Shown here: positions 1 to 4,937 of the stretch, one piece after another | Numbering within the stretch: position 1 is the stretch's first letter | Layout of the letters: each line of letters starts with the position of its first letter | Assembly (NCBI GenBank): GCA_003641345.1 | Contig: QNAD01000069.1 | Coordinates: 1 to 8,428 of the forward strand | From: Candidatus Zixiibacteriota bacterium | GTDB taxonomy: Bacteria; Zixibacteria; MSB-5A5; GN15; FEB-12 | DNA: 8,428 nt | Direction: 5' to 3' | Translations under genes and position numbers: made by a program | Notes under the pieces: generated by a model | What the model saw: the letters and a program-made list of their open reading frames with translations, nothing else | The model's database searches: none | Told to the model about the DNA's origin: nothing

Positions 1-46
1 CCGAAGGTGGATTGTGACCCGACACTTAAGTAGTTGTAATTAAAGA

Positions 47-94
47 GCGGTAGGTCACAAAAATCTGTTTACACAGATTTTCAGGACCCACCGC
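47..94 (-). terminator. Long stem-loop downstream of the TonB receptor gene, possible terminator or 3'-UTR structure
   Basis: Read as minus-strand RNA, positions 94-74 pair with 67-47 around a six-base loop (73-68, UGUAAA). Of 21 stem positions, 17 are Watson-Crick, three are G-U wobbles (89/52, 83/58, 82/59) and one is a C-U mismatch (84/57). On the plus strand the three wobbles become A-C mismatches, so the element fits a minus-strand transcript, that is, the 3' end of the receptor mRNA. It starts 69 nt past the receptor stop codon. The 3' side is followed by a weak U-rich run (UCUUUAAUU), so intrinsic termination is plausible, but the stem is longer than usual and the U tract is poor. It could also be an mRNA-stability structure or the end of a small mobile element. 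Confidence 0.5.
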
Positions 95-126
95 AACATC
101 TGTGAGACTTTATCAACAAGCCCTTA

Positions 127-159
127 CTGTATCATAATCGAAGCAACCATATCATACAG
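127..159 (-). other. Short imperfect inverted repeat next to the receptor stop codon
   Basis: Positions 127-136 (CTGTATCATA) and 150-159 (TATCATACAG) pair at 9 of 10 positions, with one mismatch at 133/153 and a 13-nt loop. The element begins 4 nt past the receptor stop codon on the minus strand. There is no U tract after it, so I do not call it a terminator. With the larger hairpin at 47-94 it makes the 3' untranslated stretch unusually structured. Chance occurrence is possible for a stem of this length in AT-rich DNA. Confidence 0.3.
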
Positions 160-163
160 CTAC

Positions 164-3013
164 TTAGAAGCTCTGAGTAACACGCATAATTGCCAAACGT
201 CCGATTTCAGGAGCACCTATAAATTCAGTATGCTTGTGATTAAAAATATTCTGAACGGTTAACGACAATCTGGTGTTAAGCAAAAATTCATAATTTACAT
301 TCAAGTCCACAACCTTATAAGATTGGACTTTTTCACCAAAGAACGGTCCGGTCATCGGGAAAGAATCAACCCAGCGTACTTTGGTACCGGCATTCAAGCC
401 AAATTTTGGATTATGATAATTTAATGTAGCACTCGCTTTTAGCTTAGGAGCATTCAAGTCAATATCATTTGGCTGGTTTTCAGATTTATCCCAACGATTT
501 TTGGAGACGACAGAAAAAGTTCCACCAACATCCCAGTTCTGATTAAGATGAAGATTCGCACCAAAGTCAGCACCAAAGAAATCAATATCTCCAAAGTTGC
601 GATAGGTAACTAAAATAGCACCCTTGTCATAAGCTTCATCGGGACTAACTGTACCAAATGGCACAGAAGCCGCTCCGGAGGTAAACATTCTAACTAATTC
701 ATCAACAGCAGTGCCGTTGTTATTGCCACCCATTGCTTCACTGTCCAGTTGACCTACAGTGCCTTGAGTTAACGGATCAGCTGTAGCAACTGCAGTTCCA
801 ATTTCCGTTGTTAAATCTGCTTGAAGAGTTACCGGGTCAAGAAATACGCTTGGGGTTTCAACAGCCAATGGTCCGATAAAATTCTTTTTCTTTGTATAAT
901 ACAAATCTAAACTCAAGGCTAATTTATTTTCTATAACTCCCTTGTAACCAAATTCAAAAGTTTGGGTGATAGTTGGCTCTAATCTTTCTATGTCCTGAAA
1001 ATTTGAAACATAAGGAAGGAAAGTTTTCTGGTTAGGGTCAAAAACCATCATGGTATTATCAACATTGTTTACCGTAGATGGAACAACTGATGAAACCGCT
1101 GTCATCATGCCATTAATAACGGCATCAGGTTGCCCAGTAGCAATTAGAGTTTGTTGCAGTCCATTCATTACCGCACCACGTCCGTTAGCCCACATAACAT
1201 TGGTGAACATCGGGTCATTATATCCAATCGTGGTATTCATATCGGCACCTATTTGCTCTGCAAATGGTGAGTAGAAAGTGGTTGGGTTGCCATCGTTATC
1301 CAAGTCCCAATGGAATCCTGTTTCGGGTACACCTTGAACACGAATATCATAACCATTAGTCAACCCAAAAGACTGTCCAATATCACCCAAGTCAGCTACA
1401 GAGAGCAAATCTAAAAACAGGTTATTATTATCCGGAGTGTCATAGGCACGGTTATAAGTAAGACGGAAATTATGATTATCAGTTGGTTTAAATGATAAAG
1501 CCGCACGCGGTGAAAAAACATTGTCTTCCAACTGATTGCTATTATCCAAACGGATTGCAGTAGTTAGTTTAAATTTATCATTTAAAACTGTTTCGGATTG
1601 TAAATATCCTCCGAGTTCGTTGATATTATCATTGTTTTCATTTCGTCCATTGATAGTATTTTCAGTTTGTGGGCGAGTAAAAACAGCATCGAAGCCATAA
1701 GTAAATAATTGCCTTTTACCAAATTCATAACTATGCTGGATTTGTCCTACCCAGAGTTTTGATTTATCAATAATCAACTGACCAGTATTTAATAAATAAG
1801 TATCTCCGGCATCACTCATATTAACAAACACTTGGGCAAACAAATCTTTATATGTTAATCTTGTTTGGGCGTAAGAATATGTCCAGTCAATTGCCTGTCC
1901 TGCACCAAGACCCGTTAGTTCAATACTGCTTGCACGATTAAAACCGCCGTTAAATATCAAAGATGTCTCATCGTTAATCATGAAATCAACTCTTGCATCA
2001 CCAGCCATTTTTTCAATATCAAAATCACGGTTGTTGGCAGCTATTTCACCAACAGGTTGAGGACCAGAAGCAGTTGGGCGATAGAGCTGAATTGAATCTG
2101 GTTCAATTGGCTCGGTATGGTTCCAGTCTGTTCCTTGATAATACTGTCCGGAAAATTTATAACCAATTTTTTCGTTAACTACTCCAGCATGACGGAACGA
2201 TCCTAACGCCACATCTCGTTCACCGCCGCCAAGAGTAACGGTGGTTCCTTGAGAACTAAACGGAGAGCGAGTCATAATATGCATTACTCCGTTAGCTGAA
2301 TTCGGTCCGTAAAGAGCCGAACCGGGACCGGATACAACTTCGATCCGTTCAATATCTTCGTTAGTTGTTGAAATAAAATTGTAAGCATTAAATCTAAGTG
2401 AAGGTACTCGGGCAATACGGTTATCAGTCATAACCAACATAGTTCCGGAAAAAATATTATTGAAACCACGAACAACAACATTTGACTGGTTCAAACCAGT
2501 GTTGGCAATATCTATCGCAGGCAAACCTTTAATATGATCGGTCGGAGTTAAAGAAGCTTGTTCCTGAATCTGATCTAGGCTGACAATTGAAACTGCCGCC
2601 GGAGCATCCAAAAGTTTTTCTTTTCTTCGCGATGCAGTCACAGAAATAGCATCGAGATTAATAGCCGATGGCATCAAAGCAATATCAATTACATTATTGG
2701 CACCATCGGTAACAAGCGCTTTGTTGAGAACCTGGCTTTTAAAACCAAGATATGAAATAATCAAATCATAAACACCGGGCACTAAATCTGGAATTTCATA
2801 TTTCCCATCATTTCCAGTCATAACTTCAATTGCCGGCATTGACTGATCAGATTTTCCCAACCTAATAGTTGCACCATCAAGTGGTTTATCGGAACTTAAA
2901 TCAGTAATTATTCCACTTAAAGATTCTGTGGAAAAAACCCCACTAGCTGTTACAATCAAAACAAAAGCTGTAATGATTAGTAGATTAATAGATTTGTTAC
3001 CGTTAAATTTCAT
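164..3013 (-). CDS. TonB-dependent outer-membrane receptor with carboxypeptidase-regulatory-like N-terminal domain
   Basis: This 949-aa protein is an outer-membrane gated channel that imports an unidentified ligand using energy passed from TonB-ExbB-ExbD. Residues 1-28 look like a signal peptide (basic start, then hydrophobic INLLIITAFVLIV, cleavage probably near SGVFS). Residues 32-115 form a carboxypeptidase-regulatory-like beta-sandwich (SGIITD, GATIRLG, GKYEIPDLVPGVYDL, YLGF). A TonB-box-like ISVTAS segment follows at about 123-128. The plug domain spans about 130-250 (VVVRGFNN; IERIEVVSGPGSALYGPNSANGVMHI). The rest is beta-barrel, with the typical FSPRAALSFKP segment and a C-terminal QNIFNHKH...GRLAIMRVTQSF ending in the aromatic residue expected for barrel assembly. 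The start is ATG at 3013: minus-strand GGAGGAG ends 3 nt before it. An in-frame TTG 12 nt upstream (3025) would place that SD inside the coding region. No SusD-like partner is in the window, so this is not a recognisable SusCD polysaccharide locus. The ligand cannot be inferred. Confidence 0.95.
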   Translation of the reverse strand: MKFNGNKSINLLIITAFVLIVTASGVFSTESLSGIITDLSSDKPLDGATIRLGKSDQSMPAIEVMTGNDGKYEIPDLVPGVYDLIISYLGFKSQVLNKALVTDGANNVIDIALMPSAINLDAISVTASRRKEKLLDAPAAVSIVSLDQIQEQASLTPTDHIKGLPAIDIANTGLNQSNVVVRGFNNIFSGTMLVMTDNRIARVPSLRFNAYNFISTTNEDIERIEVVSGPGSALYGPNSANGVMHIMTRSPFSSQGTTVTLGGGERDVALGSFRHAGVVNEKIGYKFSGQYYQGTDWNHTEPIEPDSIQLYRPTASGPQPVGEIAANNRDFDIEKMAGDARVDFMINDETSLIFNGGFNRASSIELTGLGAGQAIDWTYSYAQTRLTYKDLFAQVFVNMSDAGDTYLLNTGQLIIDKSKLWVGQIQHSYEFGKRQLFTYGFDAVFTRPQTENTINGRNENNDNINELGGYLQSETVLNDKFKLTTAIRLDNSNQLEDNVFSPRAALSFKPTDNHNFRLTYNRAYDTPDNNNLFLDLLSVADLGDIGQSFGLTNGYDIRVQGVPETGFHWDLDNDGNPTTFYSPFAEQIGADMNTTIGYNDPMFTNVMWANGRGAVMNGLQQTLIATGQPDAVINGMMTAVSSVVPSTVNNVDNTMMVFDPNQKTFLPYVSNFQDIERLEPTITQTFEFGYKGVIENKLALSLDLYYTKKKNFIGPLAVETPSVFLDPVTLQADLTTEIGTAVATADPLTQGTVGQLDSEAMGGNNNGTAVDELVRMFTSGAASVPFGTVSPDEAYDKGAILVTYRNFGDIDFFGADFGANLHLNQNWDVGGTFSVVSKNRWDKSENQPNDIDLNAPKLKASATLNYHNPKFGLNAGTKVRWVDSFPMTGPFFGEKVQSYKVVDLNVNYEFLLNTRLSLTVQNIFNHKHTEFIGAPEIGRLAIMRVTQSF

Positions 3014-3305
3014 AAACTCCTCCAATTTTATTCTATTTATCTATTTTTTTAAAAAATTTAGTTTTAGACGTATCTTGTTCGCAGAATTTTAATATGTTTT
3101 GATTCATTTTAATCATTAATTGTTATCCAAAATATGCCTCTATAATTAGGCTTTAAAGTTCAAAAATCAAGTAATTAAATTGAAATTATCGTTTAAAAAC
3201 AAGGGTTTATAGCTGTATTCATTAAAAAGAGTTATAATCTGCTGATTTTCATTATAAAAGCGACTATATATACCATCTGAAATTATATTAATGAGCATTA
3301 AATAA

Positions 3306-3321
3306 AACAGTATAAACTGTT
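3306..3321. promoter_or_regulatory. Inverted repeat AACAGT-N4-ACTGTT, possible protein-binding site
   Basis: Positions 3306-3311 (AACAGT) and 3316-3321 (ACTGTT) are perfect inverted copies separated by ATAA. A 6+4+6 dyad resembles the site of a dimeric helix-turn-helix regulator. It lies about 64 bp upstream of the proposed gdhA -35 box, where an activator would be possible. A perfect 6-bp dyad can occur by chance, so the call is tentative. Confidence 0.3.
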
Positions 3322-3329
3322 GAAAATAC

Positions 3330-3348
3330 GCTTGATATTATATTAAGC
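3330..3348. promoter_or_regulatory. Imperfect palindrome sharing half-sites with the one at 3419-3438
   Basis: GCTTGATAT (3330-3338) and ATATTAAGC (3340-3348) flank a single central T and match at 8 of 9 paired positions. The half-site ATATTAAG is identical to that in the palindrome at 3419-3438, and the left half differs by one base (CTTGATATT against CTTAATATT). The two sites could be a distal and a proximal operator for the same regulator, although their centre spacing differs by 3 bp. Confidence 0.35.
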
Positions 3349-3384
3349 AATTTGATTTTCATTAAAAAAATATGTCTTTATTGA

Positions 3385-3412
3385 TTGAAAAATTTCTTTA
3401 ATTTGTTATTAT
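3385..3412 (+). promoter_or_regulatory. Probable gdhA promoter (sigma-70-like)
   Basis: TTGAAA at 3385-3390 (5 of 6 to the -35 consensus) is followed after 16 bp by TATTAT at 3407-3412 (5 of 6 to the -10 consensus). Transcription would start near 3419, giving a leader of about 70 nt before the gdhA ATG. If the host uses the Bacteroidetes primary sigma consensus (TTTG / TAnnTTTG), this assignment would be wrong. I looked for that pattern here and found only near matches. Confidence 0.45.
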
Positions 3413-3418
3413 GTTTTG

Positions 3419-3438
3419 CTTAATATTTTAATATTAAG
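3419..3438. promoter_or_regulatory. Perfect 9+2+9 palindrome at the proposed gdhA transcription start
   Basis: CTTAATATT (3419-3427) and AATATTAAG (3430-3438) are exact inverted copies around a TT centre. The site begins at the start point predicted from the promoter at 3385-3412, the classic position for a repressor operator. All but two of its bases are A or T, so some palindromy is expected by chance. The exact 9-bp arms and the related copy at 3330-3348 argue for function. Confidence 0.45.
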
Positions 3439-3490
3439 TGATTGATATAAGTTAAAGGATAAACATTTATATTGAAAGGATGTTCTTCTT

Positions 3491-4831
3491 ATGACACCTT
3501 TTGTTGAACAATTTATGGCATTAGTGAAAGCTAAAAATCAGGCTCAGCCGGAATTTATTCAGGCCGTTGAAGAAGTTGTCGAATCTTTGGAAGTTGTTCT
3601 GGATAAACACCCAGAATATCGTAGTGCTAAAATTCTGGAACGAATTGTCGAACCGGAAAGAGTTATGATGTTTCGTGTCCCGTGGATGAATGATCAAGGC
3701 GAAGTTCAGATAAACCGTGGTTTTCGCGTTGAAATGAATTCTGCTATTGGACCATACAAAGGCGGACTTCGTTTCCATCCTTCAGTAAACCTTAGTATTC
3801 TCAAATTCTTAGCATTTGAACAGGTCTTCAAAAACAGTTTAACCACACTTCCTATGGGTGGTGGTAAAGGTGGATCAGATTTTGATCCCAAAGGTAAAAC
3901 CGATAATGAAGTAATGCGTTTCTGTCAGAGCTTCATGAGCGAATTATTCCGTCACATTGGACCGAATACAGACGTTCCGGCTGGTGATATTGGTGTTGGC
4001 GGTCGTGAAATTGGCTTCCTTTTTGGTCAATATAAAAAACTTCGCAATGAGTTCACCGGAATTTTAACCGGTAAAGGTATAAACTGGGGCGGTTCTCTTA
4101 TTCGTCCTGAAGCTACTGGTTATGGCGTAGCTTATTTTCTCAAGGAAATGTTGGCTACAAAAAACTTACAGTTAGATGGTAAAACTATTTGCATCTCAGG
4201 TTATGGCAATGTTGGAGTTTATTTTATTGAAAAAGCAAATAATTTTGGAGCAAAAATTGTCACCATTGGTGATGAGTATGGATATGTACATGATCCTGAT
4301 GGTATTTCAGGTGAAAAACTTGATTTTTTAAGAGATTTATGGACTGTTCATAGAAAATCTGCTGAGGAATATGCAAAAAAATTCAATAAAAAATGGATCC
4401 CCAAAGGTCGCCCATGGGAAGTTAAGTGTGATATTGCAGTTCCAACTGCGACAGAGAATGAAATTGATGAGAGCGATGCAAAAAAACTGGTAGAGAATGG
4501 ATGTATTGCTGTTTGTGAAGCCGCCAATATGCCAACGGTTCCTAATGGTGTTAAGTTGTTTATTGAAAATGGCATTCTGTTTGCCCCCGGCAAAGCTGCT
4601 AATGCAGGCGGTGTTGCTGTTTCCGGTTTGGAAATGTCACAAAATAGCATGCGTTATGGCTGGACTCGTGAAGAAGTTGATAATAAGCTACAACAAATCA
4701 TGAAAAACATTCATAATTCTTGTGTTGAAGCTTCTGAGAGATTTGGAACTCAAGGCAATTATGTTAATGGCGCCAATATTGCCGGCTTTATTAAAGTTGC
4801 CGACGCCATGATGGATCAGGGTATAGTCTAA
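3491..4831 (+). CDS. gdhA: Glutamate dehydrogenase, hexameric class (probably NADP-dependent)
   Basis: Catalyses reversible reductive amination of 2-oxoglutarate with ammonium to L-glutamate in the cytoplasm. The 446-aa protein is collinear with E. coli GdhA (447 aa), with long near-identical stretches. Conserved features are substrate-binding Lys90 in GPYKGG, catalytic Lys126 in PMGGGKGG, catalytic Asp166 in PAGDIGVGG, the GGSLIRPEATGYG segment (200-212), the Rossmann turn GYGNVG (237-242) with an acidic Asp261 at the end of the next strand, and the C-terminal LFAPGKAANAGGVA and NYVNGANIAGF segments. NADP preference is inferred from similarity to the E. coli enzyme; cofactor choice is not certain from sequence alone. 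The ATG at 3491 follows AAAGGA (3475-3480) with a 10-nt spacer, and the N-terminus aligns with the family. The gene appears monocistronic: it has its own promoter and a strong terminator. Confidence 0.97.
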   Translation: MTPFVEQFMALVKAKNQAQPEFIQAVEEVVESLEVVLDKHPEYRSAKILERIVEPERVMMFRVPWMNDQGEVQINRGFRVEMNSAIGPYKGGLRFHPSVNLSILKFLAFEQVFKNSLTTLPMGGGKGGSDFDPKGKTDNEVMRFCQSFMSELFRHIGPNTDVPAGDIGVGGREIGFLFGQYKKLRNEFTGILTGKGINWGGSLIRPEATGYGVAYFLKEMLATKNLQLDGKTICISGYGNVGVYFIEKANNFGAKIVTIGDEYGYVHDPDGISGEKLDFLRDLWTVHRKSAEEYAKKFNKKWIPKGRPWEVKCDIAVPTATENEIDESDAKKLVENGCIAVCEAANMPTVPNGVKLFIENGILFAPGKAANAGGVAVSGLEMSQNSMRYGWTREEVDNKLQQIMKNIHNSCVEASERFGTQGNYVNGANIAGFIKVADAMMDQGIV

Positions 4832-4859
4832 AACAAGTTCTGGTAGAATCTTTTTATTT

Positions 4860-4895
4860 AAAAAGGGAGTGGATTTTATCCATTCCCTTTTTTAT
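4860..4895 (+). terminator. Rho-independent terminator of gdhA
   Basis: AAAAAGGGAGTGGA (4860-4873) pairs with TCCATTCCCTTTTT (4879-4892) around a TTTTA loop. The stem has one G-U wobble (4869/4883) and no mismatch. The 3' arm runs into six consecutive T residues (4888-4893). It lies 28 bp past the gdhA stop codon. Because of the A-run on the left arm it could also work partly in the reverse direction, but no minus-strand gene ends here. Confidence 0.92.
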
Positions 4896-4929
4896 TATAC
4901 TTATATTAGTATATGACATTAAATCTTTC

Positions 4930-4935
4930 GAGGTG
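4930..4935 (+). promoter_or_regulatory. Shine-Dalgarno fixing the start of the receiver/ATP-grasp gene
   Basis: GAGGTG ends 2 nt before the ATG at 4938. It aligns with the anti-SD core with short but workable spacing. The next in-frame methionine is residue 24, with no comparable site before it, so this start is preferred. Confidence 0.65.
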
Positions 4936-4937
4936 AC

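Larger units (their letters stand above)
3014..3490. promoter_or_regulatory. Divergent AT-rich intergenic region between the receptor gene and gdhA
   Basis: The 477-bp gap between the two divergent start codons holds no credible gene: there is no ORF with coding character or a ribosome-binding site. It must contain the promoters for both genes. On the receptor side only the Shine-Dalgarno (3017-3023, minus strand) is clear. Several TA-rich -10-like strings exist, but none has a well-spaced -35 partner, so I do not call a receptor promoter. On the gdhA side there is a good promoter-like pair and three inverted repeats, listed separately. Confidence 0.7.

Noticed and set aside
30..110. The long hairpin near the left edge as an integron attC site or IS200/IS605-type end
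   Set aside because: I could not find the attC core pair (RYYYAAC / GTTRRRY) in the right places, and no transposase or integrase fragment lies nearby. The G-U asymmetry favours a transcribed RNA structure.
1050..2178. Plus-strand open frames inside the receptor gene (1050-1274 and 1993-2178)
   Set aside because: They lie antisense to a clearly coding TonB receptor, show no domain or plausible composition, and have no convincing ribosome-binding site.
3521..4703. Open frames on both strands overlapping gdhA (for example 3706-3891 and 4348-4650 minus, 4497-4703 plus)
   Set aside because: Shadows of a highly conserved gene in other frames. Their translations resemble nothing and mirror gdhA codon bias.
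4896..4929. TATACT / TATATT strings after the gdhA terminator as a promoter of the ATP-grasp gene
   Set aside because: No -35-like hexamer sits at the right distance; it would fall inside the terminator stem. A promoter must exist nearby if the terminator is efficient, but I cannot place it.
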